Assembly (NCBI GenBank): GCA_049515555.1 | Contig: JBEKTY010000011.1 | Location: 49,782 to 113,781 of the forward strand | Origin: JBEKTY01 sp049515555 | GTDB lineage: Bacteria > Planctomycetota > Planctomycetia > Pirellulales > Thermoguttaceae | DNA: 64,000 bases | Direction of reading: 5' to 3' | Shown: positions 8,443-17,221 of the stretch, one piece after another | How the letters are laid out: the number at the start of each line of letters is the position of its first letter | Position numbering within the stretch: the first letter of the stretch is position 1 | Made by a program: the position numbers and the translations under genes | Notes under the pieces: model-generated | The model's input: only the letters and a program-made list of their open reading frames with translations | Database searches by the model: none | What the model was told of the DNA's origin: nothing

Positions 8443-9140
8443 GCCGGTTCGACGCCCCGACCGACGAGATCGTCGCTTATCGGGCCGTAAGCGGCCTGGC
8501 GGTGGCGAGCCTGCTGGCGGCCCTGGCCGCCCCGACCGCCATGCTGGGCACGCCCTTCTGGCTGGTGCCGCTCTTGGGCCTTGTGCTGGCCGGGCTGGCC
8601 CTGCGGCAGATCGCCCGCCGGGCGCCCGCCCTGGTCGGGCGAAAGGCGGCGCTGGCCGCGGGGCTGCTGTCGCTGGTCTTCGCCGTCGCCGCCCCCACGC
8701 ACTGGCTCTGCTACCGCCAACTGCTGCGGCGCGAGGCCCGCCAGTTCGCCGCCCTCTGGTTCGACGCCCTCCGCCGGGGCGAGCCCCATAAGGCCCACCA
8801 GTTGACCATCGTCCCCAGACAGCGCCTGCCGCTGGACGACCGGCTCTTGGACACTTATCGCAAGGGCATCCACACGCAGGAAAAGCTGAAAACAATGATC
8901 GAGCAGCCGTGCGTGCGGAAACTGCTGGACCTCGGCCCCCAGGCCCAGGTCCGCTACTACGGTTCTGCCGATCAGGATCGGCAGGACGACCGGGACTCGG
9001 TCGAGCTGATTTACGCCGTCGGCTACGAGGAGCGGGGCGAGCCCAAGACATTCTTTGTCGACATGCTGCTCTGGCGGGTGGCGGCCGAGGGCTACCACGC
9101 CAATTGGCAGGTGGCCCGCGTCGCGGGCCGCGAGATGTAA
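8439..9140 (+). CDS. Small membrane protein with C-terminal soluble domain, unknown
   Basis: A 233-residue protein starting at GTG 8439, overlapping the stop of the upstream lipoprotein gene by 4 bp (GTGA), a sign of translational coupling. Residues ~15-85 contain three to four hydrophobic segments (VASLLAALAAPTAML; VPLLGLVLAGLAL; ALAAGLLSLVFAVAAP), similar in layout to DUF4190-type planctomycete membrane proteins. The remaining ~140 residues are soluble, with no motif that I know. No signal peptide was seen. Context suggests it works with the preceding CvpA-like lipoprotein and the PilT/pseudo-PilB pair. Confidence 0.78.
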   Translation: MSRFDAPTDEIVAYRAVSGLAVASLLAALAAPTAMLGTPFWLVPLLGLVLAGLALRQIARRAPALVGRKAALAAGLLSLVFAVAAPTHWLCYRQLLRREARQFAALWFDALRRGEPHKAHQLTIVPRQRLPLDDRLLDTYRKGIHTQEKLKTMIEQPCVRKLLDLGPQAQVRYYGSADQDRQDDRDSVELIYAVGYEERGEPKTFFVDMLLWRVAAEGYHANWQVARVAGREM

Positions 9141-9141
9141 G

Positions 9142-11931
9142 ATGCCAATCTCCTGGAACGAAATCCGCCAAAACGCCATCGGCTTCGCCCGCGATTGGGC
9201 CGGCGCCAAGAGCGAGAACGCCGAGAAGCAAACCTTCTGGAACGAATTCTTCCAGGTGTTTGGAATCCGGCGGCGCGTCGTCGCTTCATTTGAAGAGCCG
9301 GTCAAAAAAATCTCCGGCGATTACGGCTTCATCGACCTCTTCTGGCCCGGCACGCTGCTGGTAGAGCATAAGAGCCGTGGCAAGGACCTTGGGAAGGCCG
9401 AATCACAGGCGTTCCGGTACATCCAGGACCTTGTGAACGATGGGCGACAGGACGAGGTCCCTCGTTACGTCATCGTCTCCGACTTCGCACGAATGGCGAT
9501 CCACGACTTGGAGCCGGAGGACCAGCGGGTGCTGCCGCTGTTCGCCGGTTTCCGGGTTGAAAGCACGGAATTTCCGCTGGCGGAGTTGCACCGCCATATT
9601 CACGAATTCGCCTTCATCCCCGGCTATAAGCAGCATCGGTTAGAGGACCAGGACCCGATCAACCTTCGCGCCGTGGCGATCATGGGTGACCTTCACGACG
9701 CCCTGGCGGCTGGCGGCTACCGCGGTCACGAGCTCGAACGGTTCCTGGTTCGCGTGCTCTTCTGCCTGTTCGCCGAGGACACCGGGATCTTCGAGCGCGA
9801 GGCCTTCCGGCTGTACATCGAGGACCGCACTAAGCCCGACGGCTCGGACCTGGGGCCTCAGCTTGCACATCTGTTCGACGTGCTCAATACGCCGCCGGAG
9901 AAGCGGCAGAAGAACCTGGACGAGAGCCTGGCCGCCTTCCCCTACGTCAACGGCGACCTGTTCGCGGAGCGGCTGGGCTTTGCCGACTTCAACCGCGACA
10001 TGCGCAACAGCCTGCTGGCCTGCACGCGGTTCGACTGGTCGGGCATCTCGCCCGCCATATTCGGGTCGCTCTTCCAGGGCGTGATGGAGCCCCGCGAGCG
10101 CCGCCAAATCGGCGGCCACTACACCAGCGAGCGCGACATCCTCAAGGTCGTTCGGGCTTTGTTCCTGGACGAGCTGCGCGCGGAGTTTGCCCGCGTCAAG
10201 GGCAGCAAGGGCCAACTCAAGCAGTTCCACCAGAAGCTTTCCCGGCTGCGCTTTCTCGACCCGGCCTGCGGCTGCGGCAACTTCCTGGTCGTCACCTACC
10301 GCGAGCTGCGATTGCTGGAGATCGAGGTGCTCCGGGCCCTGGACGGCACCATTCAGCGGCGACTGAATATCCAGACCTTGTCGCTGGTGGACGTGGACGC
10401 TTTCTATGGCGTCGAGATCGGCGAGTGGCCCGCCCGGATCGCCGAGGTGGCGATGTGGCTGATGGACCACCAGATGAACGTCCGGCTGTCGGAGGCCTTC
10501 GGCCAGTATTTCGTGCGTCTGCCGCTGGTGAAATCCCCGACCATCGTCTGCGGCAACGCGCTGCGCCTGGACTGGAAGGCCGTTCTACCGCCCGGGCAGT
10601 GCAGCTACGTGCTGGGCAACCCGCCCTTTGTGGGGAAGCAGTTCGCCACCGCCGCGCAGAAAGCCGACATGGAGCTCGTCTGCGGCCGTGTGAAGGGCGG
10701 CGGCGTGCTGGACTACGTCACCGGTTGGTACTTCAAAGCGGCGGAGTACATCCAGGGCACGAAGATCGATGTCGGTTTCGTCTCCACCAACTCCATCACG
10801 CAAGGCGAGCAGGTGGGCCTCCTGTGGAACGAGCTTTTCACGCGTTACCACCTGAAGATCCACTTTGCCCACCGCACCTTTTCGTGGGAGAGCGAAGCCC
10901 GCGGCAAGGCCCACGTGCACGTCGTCATCATCGGCTTCGGGGCGTGTGACGCGGCAAACAAGCGCATCTACGACTACGAATCCAACGCCGAGCAAGGCAC
11001 GGTCAGCACGGCTCGCAACATCAGCCCCTATCTCGTCGAGGGCAGCGACGTCGTGGTTTTGGCCCGCGCCAGTCCGATCGGCGCCGTGCCGGAGATCGTC
11101 TTCGGCAACATGCCCAACGACGGCGGCCACCTGATCCTGACGGAGGAGGAACGGGCTGAGCTTGTCCGGAAAGAGCCCGCCGCGAAGAAGTTTATCCGTC
11201 CGTTTCTTGGCGCTCAGGAATTCATCAATGGCGAGCGGCGGTGGTGTCTTTGGCTAACCGACGCTTCAGCGGGCGAGATCCGCGGCATGCCCGAAGTGCG
11301 GAAGCGAGTCGAGGGGGTGCGAGAACACCGCCGGAACAGCCGGCGCCGAACGACAAAGGAGTTGGCCGACACCCCGACGGTGTTCGGCGAGATTCGCCAG
11401 CCAAACTCCAAGTATCTGCTCATTCCGTCTGTCTCGTCCGAAAGCCGCCGGTACATCCCCATCGGATTCATGCCGAAGACGGTCATCGGCAGCAACCTTG
11501 TCCTCTTCGTTCCTGCGGCCAGGCGCTACCATTTCGGCGTGTTGTCCTCGGCCATGCACATGGCATGGGTGCGGCAGGTTTGCGGACGGCTGGAATCGCG
11601 ATACCGCTACTCTGCCAAACTCGTTTACAACAACTATCCGTGGCCCGAGTCGCCGACCGGGAAGCAGCTCGCGTCGGTCGAGAAGGCGGCGCAGGCCGTG
11701 CTGGACGCCCGCGCGGAGTACCTGGCAAAGGGCTCGACGCTGGCCGACCTCTACGATCCGCTGGCCATGCCGCCGAAGCTCGTCAAGGCCCACGCCGCAC
11801 TGGACCGCGCGGTGGATCGATGCTACCGCCGGCAACCCTTCGGCAGCGAGCGGCAGCGGGTGGAATTCCTCTTTGCCTTATACGAGAAACTCACCGCCCC
11901 GCTCCTTCCCGCCGTTGTGAAGAAGTGGTAA
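9142..11931 (+). CDS. MmeI-family (type IIL) single-chain restriction-modification enzyme
   Basis: The product combines an endonuclease, an N6-adenine methyltransferase and a target-recognition domain in one chain of 929 residues, close to MmeI (919). The N-terminus has the MmeI-type nuclease signature D65-X9-E75-H-K77 in IDLFWPGTLLVEHKSRGKDLG. A helical connector follows, then methyltransferase motif I DPACGCGNF (~373-381) and motif IV NPPF (493-496). The C-terminal ~300 residues, ending in KLVYNNYPWPE and a helical tail, fit the target-recognition region that fixes both cutting and methylation specificity. The ATG at 9142 lies 1 bp after the upstream stop. No separate specificity or methylase gene is nearby, as expected for this self-contained type. 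All catalytic motifs look intact, so it may be an active defence enzyme. Confidence 0.92.
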   Translation: MPISWNEIRQNAIGFARDWAGAKSENAEKQTFWNEFFQVFGIRRRVVASFEEPVKKISGDYGFIDLFWPGTLLVEHKSRGKDLGKAESQAFRYIQDLVNDGRQDEVPRYVIVSDFARMAIHDLEPEDQRVLPLFAGFRVESTEFPLAELHRHIHEFAFIPGYKQHRLEDQDPINLRAVAIMGDLHDALAAGGYRGHELERFLVRVLFCLFAEDTGIFEREAFRLYIEDRTKPDGSDLGPQLAHLFDVLNTPPEKRQKNLDESLAAFPYVNGDLFAERLGFADFNRDMRNSLLACTRFDWSGISPAIFGSLFQGVMEPRERRQIGGHYTSERDILKVVRALFLDELRAEFARVKGSKGQLKQFHQKLSRLRFLDPACGCGNFLVVTYRELRLLEIEVLRALDGTIQRRLNIQTLSLVDVDAFYGVEIGEWPARIAEVAMWLMDHQMNVRLSEAFGQYFVRLPLVKSPTIVCGNALRLDWKAVLPPGQCSYVLGNPPFVGKQFATAAQKADMELVCGRVKGGGVLDYVTGWYFKAAEYIQGTKIDVGFVSTNSITQGEQVGLLWNELFTRYHLKIHFAHRTFSWESEARGKAHVHVVIIGFGACDAANKRIYDYESNAEQGTVSTARNISPYLVEGSDVVVLARASPIGAVPEIVFGNMPNDGGHLILTEEERAELVRKEPAAKKFIRPFLGAQEFINGERRWCLWLTDASAGEIRGMPEVRKRVEGVREHRRNSRRRTTKELADTPTVFGEIRQPNSKYLLIPSVSSESRRYIPIGFMPKTVIGSNLVLFVPAARRYHFGVLSSAMHMAWVRQVCGRLESRYRYSAKLVYNNYPWPESPTGKQLASVEKAAQAVLDARAEYLAKGSTLADLYDPLAMPPKLVKAHAALDRAVDRCYRRQPFGSERQRVEFLFALYEKLTAPLLPAVVKKW

Positions 11932-12108
11932 GCCGCCGTCGCTGGTCCCTTGCCGGGACACGAGTGACGGGATGGAAGAACGGCCTCCGCTTCCTCGGCG
12001 CGGCGAGATTTCCGCTTTTCCTCAGGCCGCCTTTTTTCCTCAAGCTGCCTTAATTCCCCGGCCGATGCGCAGCGATGTAGCCCGTCCCCTGCGCGGAGAA
12101 GCCGATCC

Positions 12109-13107
12109 ATGGCCACCAACGAGATCCGCAAAGCGGCCGTCCTGCTGATGAGCCTGCCCGACGACCAGGCGGCGCAACTGCTGGCCAAGCTCGAGCCCAA
12201 GCACGTCGAGGCGGTCTCGATCGAGATCGCCAAGCTGGGCTCCGTCAGCGGCGAGGAGCAGGAGTCGGTGATCCACGATTTCGCCGACCACAATACGGCC
12301 GGCCTGGCAGCCAAGAGCGGCGGGCTGGACGTGGCCAAACAACTGGTCGAACGGGCCTTGGGCAAGAGCGCCGGGGCCACGCTGGACAACGTCCGCCAAT
12401 CGATCGAGGCCCTGCCCTTCGGCTTCCTGCAGAAGGTCGATAGCCAGAACCTCCTGACCTTCATCATGGACGAGCACCCGCAGACGATCGCCCTGATCCT
12501 CTCGCACCTGCCGCCGCCGCAGGCCGCCGAGATCATCAGCGGGCTGCCCGCCGAGCGGCAGATCTCGGTGATCCGCCGCATCGCCACCATGTCGCAAACC
12601 AGCCCCGAGATCATCAAGGAAGTGGAGCGGGGCCTGGAACACCGCATGGCCAGCGTAATGAGCCAGCAGTTCGAGAACGCCGGCGGCGTGGCCAACGTGG
12701 CCGAAATGCTCAACGTCATCGACCGCGCCACGGAACGGAGCCTGCTGGAGAACCTCGCCCGCGAAGACCCCGACCTGGTGGAAGAAATCCGCCGCCTGAT
12801 GTTCGTCTTCGACGACATCGGCAACCTGAGCAACCGCGACATCCAGACGCTGCTGAAGAACGTGGAGAACTCGCAGTGGGCCCTGGCCCTCAAGGGCGCC
12901 AGCGCCGAACTGAAGGAGAAGATCCTCAACAACATGTCCAAGCGCGCCGGCGAGATGCTCCGCGAGGAGATGGATTACCTCGGCCCCGTACGCCTGTCGG
13001 CCGTCGAGCAGACCCAGCAGCAGATCGTCGATATCGTCCGCCGCCTGGAAGACGCCGGCGACATCACCACCCACGCCGAAGAACAAGAAGAGCAGTTCAT
13101 TCAGTAA
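12109..13107 (+). CDS. fliG: Flagellar motor switch protein FliG
   Basis: FliG forms the rotor face of the flagellar C-ring and couples to MotA for torque. The 332-residue length is typical. The N-domain starts IRKAAVLLMSLPDDQAAQLL, the middle domain carries the EHPQTIALILSHL motif (EHPQ binds FliM), and the C-domain ends with the charged torque helix SKRAGEMLREEMDYLGPVR. No other flagellar C-ring gene is adjacent, so this copy is isolated from any main cluster. A FlgI-like gene lies about 6 kb away at 19402. The start ATG has a GGAG about 10 bp upstream. The Gln/Glu-rich tail (EEQEEQFIQ) reaches into a region of tandem repeats. Confidence 0.96.
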   Translation: MATNEIRKAAVLLMSLPDDQAAQLLAKLEPKHVEAVSIEIAKLGSVSGEEQESVIHDFADHNTAGLAAKSGGLDVAKQLVERALGKSAGATLDNVRQSIEALPFGFLQKVDSQNLLTFIMDEHPQTIALILSHLPPPQAAEIISGLPAERQISVIRRIATMSQTSPEIIKEVERGLEHRMASVMSQQFENAGGVANVAEMLNVIDRATERSLLENLAREDPDLVEEIRRLMFVFDDIGNLSNRDIQTLLKNVENSQWALALKGASAELKEKILNNMSKRAGEMLREEMDYLGPVRLSAVEQTQQQIVDIVRRLEDAGDITTHAEEQEEQFIQ

Positions 13108-13262
13108 GGCGGAAGGCGGAGGGCGGAAGGCGGAAGGCGGAGGGCGGAAGGGAAGGCGGAGGGCGGAAGGCGAGCCCAAGGCGAAATGTGTCCCATTAGT
13201 CCCATTAGTCCTATGAGTCCTATAGGACCTATAAGACCTATAGGACCTATGGGACCTACTGC
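13108..13262. repeat. Two short-period tandem arrays
   Basis: Immediately after the fliG stop, 13108-13175 is a tandem array built on ggcggaa / ggcggag units. At 13192-13262 there is a second array of ~10-bp units of the type cctataggac / tcccattagt. Neither encodes protein. They fill the fliG-hydrolase gap and look like replication-slippage products, which recur in other intergenic gaps of this window (e.g. 14318-14355, 29121-29200). Confidence 0.85.
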
Positions 13263-13280
13263 GGAAAGGGGAAGGGCACA

Positions 13281-14165
13281 ATGAATCCGCCCGCTGATTG
13301 GAAATCGCTGTACCCCTTCGCCCCGCACGAAATGCCGCTGGGCGGCCATCGTTGCCATTATCTGGACGAGGGCTCGGGGCCGGTGCTGCTGGCCGTCCAC
13401 GGCAACCCCACCTGGTCCTTCTATTGGCGAGAGCTGGTGCTGGCGCTTCGCGACCGCTATCGCGTCGTGGCCCCCGACCTCATCGGCTGCGGTGGGTCGG
13501 ACAAGCCGCCGCCGGGGGATTATTCCTACCGCTTGAAGCAGCGGGTGGCCGACCTCGTCGAGCTCGTCGAGCGACTGGACCTGAAGCGGATCACGCTGGT
13601 GGCCCACGACTGGGGCGGCCCTGTCGGACTGGGGGCGGCCGTGGCCCTCCCCGAACGCTTCGCCCGCCTGGTGCTGCTCAACACGGCCGGGTTTCGCGAT
13701 CGGCACTGCCCCTGGCGGATCCGCCTATGCCGCACACCACTTTTGGGCCGGCTGGCCGTGCAAGGGCTGAACCTGTTCGTCCGGGCGGCCCTGCACTCGG
13801 CGGTTTATAAGCGAGAGCGGATGACCCCGGCGGTCTGCGCCGGACTGGCGGCCCCCTACGACTCGTGGCGCCATCGGGCGGCCGTGATCCGCTTCGTCGA
13901 GGACATCCCGCTCTCGCCGCGGCACCCCTCCTACGCCACGCTGGCGAGAATCGAGAGCGGGCTGGCCCTGCTTGCCGATCGCCCCGTCTGCTTGATTTGG
14001 GGCATGCGCGACTGGTGCTTCACGCCCCATTTCCTCGACCGCTTCCTGCACTTCTTTCCCCGCGCGGAAGTGCACCGCCTGGCGGATGCCGGGCACTATG
14101 TGCTGGAAGACGCACACGAGCTGGTCGTGCCGATCGTGGAGCGGTTCGTACGGAACAACCCGTAG
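13281..14165 (+). CDS. Alpha/beta hydrolase, haloalkane dehalogenase/OleB-like
   Basis: A 294-residue alpha/beta-hydrolase. The oxyanion loop HGNPTW (~residues 47-52) and nucleophile elbow HDWGG (~110-115) use Asp rather than Ser as nucleophile, the hallmark of the haloalkane dehalogenase/epoxide hydrolase branch. The catalytic His is in DAGHYVLED near the C-terminus. OleB beta-lactone decarboxylases of long-chain olefin synthesis share the same signature, so substrate cannot be told from sequence. No oleA, oleC or oleD gene is nearby. The ATG follows the tandem repeat array directly, with ggaaaggggaag as a good RBS. No signal peptide, so it is cytoplasmic. Confidence 0.9.
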   Translation: MNPPADWKSLYPFAPHEMPLGGHRCHYLDEGSGPVLLAVHGNPTWSFYWRELVLALRDRYRVVAPDLIGCGGSDKPPPGDYSYRLKQRVADLVELVERLDLKRITLVAHDWGGPVGLGAAVALPERFARLVLLNTAGFRDRHCPWRIRLCRTPLLGRLAVQGLNLFVRAALHSAVYKRERMTPAVCAGLAAPYDSWRHRAAVIRFVEDIPLSPRHPSYATLARIESGLALLADRPVCLIWGMRDWCFTPHFLDRFLHFFPRAEVHRLADAGHYVLEDAHELVVPIVERFVRNNP

Positions 14166-14196
14166 GCGGTCCGGCGGCTGGAGACTGTGTCGAGGG

Positions 14197-14355
14197 TTCC
14201 CCTCGCCCTTTGGGAGAGGGGCCGGGGGTGAGCGTATTGTGCCGCAACCGCAAATAATGGCCGCTCTCTCGCTGCCTGCCCTCACCCTGCCCTCTCCCGG
14301 AGGGAGAGGGGACTCATCCCAATCCCTAATCCCTAATCCCTAATCCCTAATCCCT
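14197..14355. repeat. Composite palindromic element plus atccctaatccc tandem run
   Basis: Two CTCTCCC/GGGAGAGG palindromes (14197-14232 and 14279-14314) flank a ~45-bp spacer ending in ccgctctctcgctgcc. The same pair-plus-spacer arrangement recurs at 34402-34512, so this is a composite unit rather than two chance palindromes. It is followed by a run of atccctaatccc units to 14355. It lies between convergent genes and may serve as a bidirectional transcription end. Confidence 0.8.
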
Positions 14356-14367
14356 CCGCCCGCCCCT

Positions 14368-15906
14368 TCATTCCGCGTTCGCCCGCGCAACGACGGCCTG
14401 CCAGAAATCCCGCGCCTGGCGGTGCAGTTCCAATACCTCGCGATGCTCCTGCGGGTCGTCCAGGCTGATCTGCCGGGCCAGCCGGTAGACCCAATCCAGA
14501 AAGAACTGGGCCGCTTTCCGGCTGATGCGCGGCTGGCCGCCGAACTCGACGTAGTACGGGCCGCTGAGCGCGAAGCGGTAGGTCTGGCTAACGTCGCTGA
14601 CGGCGCGGAGCAGGAACCAGCCGCTCTTCTTGACGTGCAGCTTGGGCAGCCGGCCGCTCTTGGCGTAGTCCTCGAAACGGATGTTCTGGCGGACCGCGCC
14701 GTCCTGAATAATGTCCAGGTAGCTGATCGCGTCGGCGGTGGAGAGCGTCAGGCCGATCTCCAGCTCCAGCTCCCGCCCCTCCTCGCCCTGGAACACATAG
14801 CCGGGCAGTTGGCCGTCGACCGTGGGACGCAGCAGCGGGCCGTTGGTCACCACCACCCGGCCGGCCCGAAGCTGCCGCCACCACTCCGGCTCGCTGAATG
14901 GGCCGTCCAGATGCACGTACACGCGGTTGTAGCCCACCGGATTAGGCGACACCCCGGACCCGCTGCCGGCCGTGGGCGGGATTCGCAGCCCGCACTCCAA
15001 GAGCTTGAAATAGATGTCCTGCGACCAGCGGGCATAGGCCAAGGGCCCGGCGTAGCGCTGCCGATCGCCGGGCTGCTCGCCCGCCTGGTCGGCCAGCATG
15101 GCCCGGCGGCAGAAATAGCGATTGGCGATTTCGATCGAGTCGACTTGGTGATGGGCTGCCAGTAGCGGCAGATCGCGGCCCGTGGTGGCGGCCAGATCGA
15201 TCCAGGCCGGCGGATCGGCGCCGCGGCGGACCTTCATCAACTGCTGTACCAGCGCGGGATATTCCGGCCCGGCGTCCGGCGGCAGCAGCAGCGGGGCTCG
15301 CAGGTGGAAACACAGCACTTCGGTGCCCGAGCGGCCGTAGCCGCCGCCGGCCGGCTCATAGGCCCGATTGCCATCGAAGAGCACCGTCGGGAAAGCCAAG
15401 GCGGCCAGCGCCTTGGGGCTCACCTGGCTGCGATCGTTCCACCAGGAGATCACCCCCGCCACGTGCAGGTCCTCGGCCGCCATGAGCAGCTTGACATCCG
15501 GCAAAGGGCGGTGGACGCACAGATCGCCGGACCACCAGCCTTCGGCGGCCATATCGACGGCCCGGGGCAGGCTGATCTCCTTCGTATCGTTGGCGGAGCG
15601 ATCGATCTTGAAATTGCCCGTGACGTTCTTGTACTCCGGCCCCCGCTCCAACTCGAACGTATAGCGGCCGACGGGCAGCTTGAGCGTGATCTTGCCCGGA
15701 AACACGAAATGATCTGACCAGAAGGGTACCTGCTCGATGCGCCGCGGCTTGCTGCCCGGCCCAACCAGGTGCATGCGGCAGGCGATGGGCTGACGGGTCT
15801 TGTCGTCCAGGACGACGAGTGCCAACTGGCCGTCGGCGGCCGCGGCCGGCCGCAGGATCAGACCCAACAGAATTACCGCCCCCAGCGGCGCGCAGCGAGA
15901 AGCCAT
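14368..15906 (-). CDS. Secreted CehA/McbA-like (degenerate PHP) protein
   Basis: A 512-residue exported protein with signal peptide ASRCAPLGAVILLGLILRPAAAA. Residues ~20-125 look like a carboxypeptidase-regulatory-type beta-sandwich (LALVVLDDKTRQPIACRM). They are followed by GWWSGDLCVHRPLPDVKLLM, which resembles the GDLHxHT opening of CehA/McbA family PHP metallohydrolases, but the second His is replaced, so metal binding may be impaired. A C-terminal beta domain resembles the GPFxEPEWW...VVTNGPLLR part of that family. I chose ATG 15906; an upstream GTG at 15921 would add five residues. Related proteins are common in planctomycetes next to sulfatases, but none is here. Substrate unknown. Confidence 0.75.
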   Translation of the reverse strand: MASRCAPLGAVILLGLILRPAAAADGQLALVVLDDKTRQPIACRMHLVGPGSKPRRIEQVPFWSDHFVFPGKITLKLPVGRYTFELERGPEYKNVTGNFKIDRSANDTKEISLPRAVDMAAEGWWSGDLCVHRPLPDVKLLMAAEDLHVAGVISWWNDRSQVSPKALAALAFPTVLFDGNRAYEPAGGGYGRSGTEVLCFHLRAPLLLPPDAGPEYPALVQQLMKVRRGADPPAWIDLAATTGRDLPLLAAHHQVDSIEIANRYFCRRAMLADQAGEQPGDRQRYAGPLAYARWSQDIYFKLLECGLRIPPTAGSGSGVSPNPVGYNRVYVHLDGPFSEPEWWRQLRAGRVVVTNGPLLRPTVDGQLPGYVFQGEEGRELELEIGLTLSTADAISYLDIIQDGAVRQNIRFEDYAKSGRLPKLHVKKSGWFLLRAVSDVSQTYRFALSGPYYVEFGGQPRISRKAAQFFLDWVYRLARQISLDDPQEHREVLELHRQARDFWQAVVARANAE

Positions 15907-15917
15907 ATACAAGGCTA

Positions 15918-16060
15918 GCACGCGGCGGGGGAGGGGATTAGGGATTGGGGATTAGGGATTGGGGCAAGGCCCTCACGCTCCAGCGTGAGGAGTGCAATCT
16001 GCGGCGGCCGCCTCGCGTCCCCTTTTTCAACGCGAATTCTCAAAGGGCAACGCCGCTTGG
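15918..16060. repeat. Intergenic tandem and hairpin repeats
   Basis: This gap holds a gggattagggattgggg tandem run (15936-15963) and a hairpin ccctcacgctccagcgtgagg (~15970-15990). A similar cctcacgcggagcgtgagg hairpin sits before smc at ~21291. No gene is visible. Confidence 0.7.
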
Positions 16061-16090
16061 CCCCGCGAGGGTGATTGAGGCCGAGACAAC

Positions 16091-16333
16091 CTATCCCACC
16101 GACAACAGGCTCGCGACGGAGATATCTTCGTCGATCTGTTCCCAGTGGATGCCTGTGCCGCCCCCGATCAAGCGCCACTGCCGGCGTTGTTCCGGAGCGG
16201 CGTTGCGCAGCCGCGGGAACCGATCCAGCGGAACCGTGATCTCCCGGCCATCGGCCAGCACGACGCAGAAAGAGTCTTCGCCGAACGAAACCGTGGTCGC
16301 AAGCGGCTCAACCTTGGTGCTGGACGTGCTCAT
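16091..16333 (-). CDS. DUF2442 family protein
   Basis: An 80-residue protein matching the DUF2442 pattern: an N-terminal beta strand followed by VVLADGREITVPLDRFPRL, then ATPEQR-type NAAPEQRRQWRLIGGGTGIHWEQIDEDISVASLL. These small proteins usually sit beside a DUF4160 or nucleotidyltransferase gene in toxin-antitoxin-like blocks and are presumed to be DNA-binding or neutralising partners. Here it follows hepT by 27 bp on the same strand and is the last gene of an mntA-hepT-DUF2442 run. Its biochemical role is not known. Confidence 0.85.
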   Translation of the reverse strand: MSTSSTKVEPLATTVSFGEDSFCVVLADGREITVPLDRFPRLRNAAPEQRRQWRLIGGGTGIHWEQIDEDISVASLLSVG

Positions 16334-16360
16334 TCGCGGCCCTTGCAGTCTTTTTCTTGC

Positions 16361-16729
16361 TCACGGCTCGGGTTCCGGGTCGGGGGGCGGGGCGGGCATG
16401 AGATTATTAAGTTGGCCGATCAGAGTGGGCAAGCTCTGGACGACGGTCTCCCACAGCAGATCGTAGCGGATATTCCCATACTCGTGGGCCAGGATATTGC
16501 GCTGGCCGATGATGCTGTTCCAAGGGATCTCCGGATGCGCCGCGCGGAAGGGCTGGGACACCTTCTTAGCCGCCTCACCCAGGATCTCCAATTCTCGCTC
16601 GACGGCGCGGTAGGTGCGGCGATCCGCCCGGAACTGCTCGAAGGATATGCCGGAAACAAGCATCTCGATGCTGCGGGCGGCCTCGATCATGTCCCACAAG
16701 AAAGCGTGGTCGGCGTCGTCACGAGGCAT
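16361..16729 (-). CDS. hepT: HepT-family RNase toxin
   Basis: HepT toxins are HEPN-fold ribonucleases kept inactive by AMPylation by the MntA antitoxin. This 122-residue protein has the complete active-site motif RX4HXY as R77-NILA-H82-E-Y84, in which the Tyr is the AMPylation target. Its alpha-helical body is typical of DUF86 proteins (YRAVERELEILGEAAKKVS). It overlaps the end of mntA by 11 bp, the normal coupling for this type VII toxin-antitoxin pair. The C-terminus is extended by a Pro/Glu-rich tail (PAPPPDPEPEP). All key residues are present, so the toxin looks functional. Confidence 0.92.
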   Translation of the reverse strand: MPRDDADHAFLWDMIEAARSIEMLVSGISFEQFRADRRTYRAVERELEILGEAAKKVSQPFRAAHPEIPWNSIIGQRNILAHEYGNIRYDLLWETVVQSLPTLIGQLNNLMPAPPPDPEPEP

Positions 16730-17054
16730 AGATCACCTCCTTGCTGCTCAAGACCGAGTGCCGCCGAAACGGGTTCCGCAAACCCTCGCGTTCCACCAAA
16801 TCGACGGGCCGTCCGAACATCTGGGTGAGTTCTTCGACCATGTCGGCCCAGTCGAACAGGCTCAGCCCGTGCTCTGGCTGGAGTCGCACCAGGACGTCAA
16901 CGTCGCTGTCGGGGCGGAAGTCGTCGCGGAGCACAGAGCCGAACAGGGCGAATTCGCGGATCCGCCATTTGCGGCAGAACTCGGCGATCCGCGGGCGATC
17001 AATCGCGATGCGAGGCTGCACGGTCACCTCTCGGTCTCCTCGAAACAGCATCAT
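16719..17054 (-). CDS. mntA: MntA-family nucleotidyltransferase antitoxin
   Basis: A minimal nucleotidyltransferase of 111 residues with the GSX10DXD signature intact: G39-S40, then Asp51 and Asp53 in FGSVLRDDFRPDSDVDVLV. In the MntA-HepT system it transfers AMP to the toxin's tyrosine and so silences it. It precedes and overlaps hepT by 11 bp, and a DUF2442 gene follows. I kept ATG 17054; a GTG at 17027, better placed after the purine-rich gaggagaccgagag, would remove nine residues and leave the fold whole. Confidence 0.92.
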   Translation of the reverse strand: MMLFRGDREVTVQPRIAIDRPRIAEFCRKWRIREFALFGSVLRDDFRPDSDVDVLVRLQPEHGLSLFDWADMVEELTQMFGRPVDLVEREGLRNPFRRHSVLSSKEVIYAS

Positions 17055-17221
17055 GCGTTACGCAACCGGACTGCCGAGATTATACCCGGTTGCGATGACG
17101 GCGCCGATGAGCACTGTTCTCCCCGCGTCCATTGCCGGCGGGCCTCGGGTGCCTTCGGCAAACCGATCGCAGAGCTATCGGTATCACCCCGCGGGCGTAG
17201 GGATTTCTAATTTCTGACGAA

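Noticed and set aside
13108..13262. Possible CRISPR-like array
   Set aside because: Units are contiguous 7-10 bp tandem repeats without spacers.
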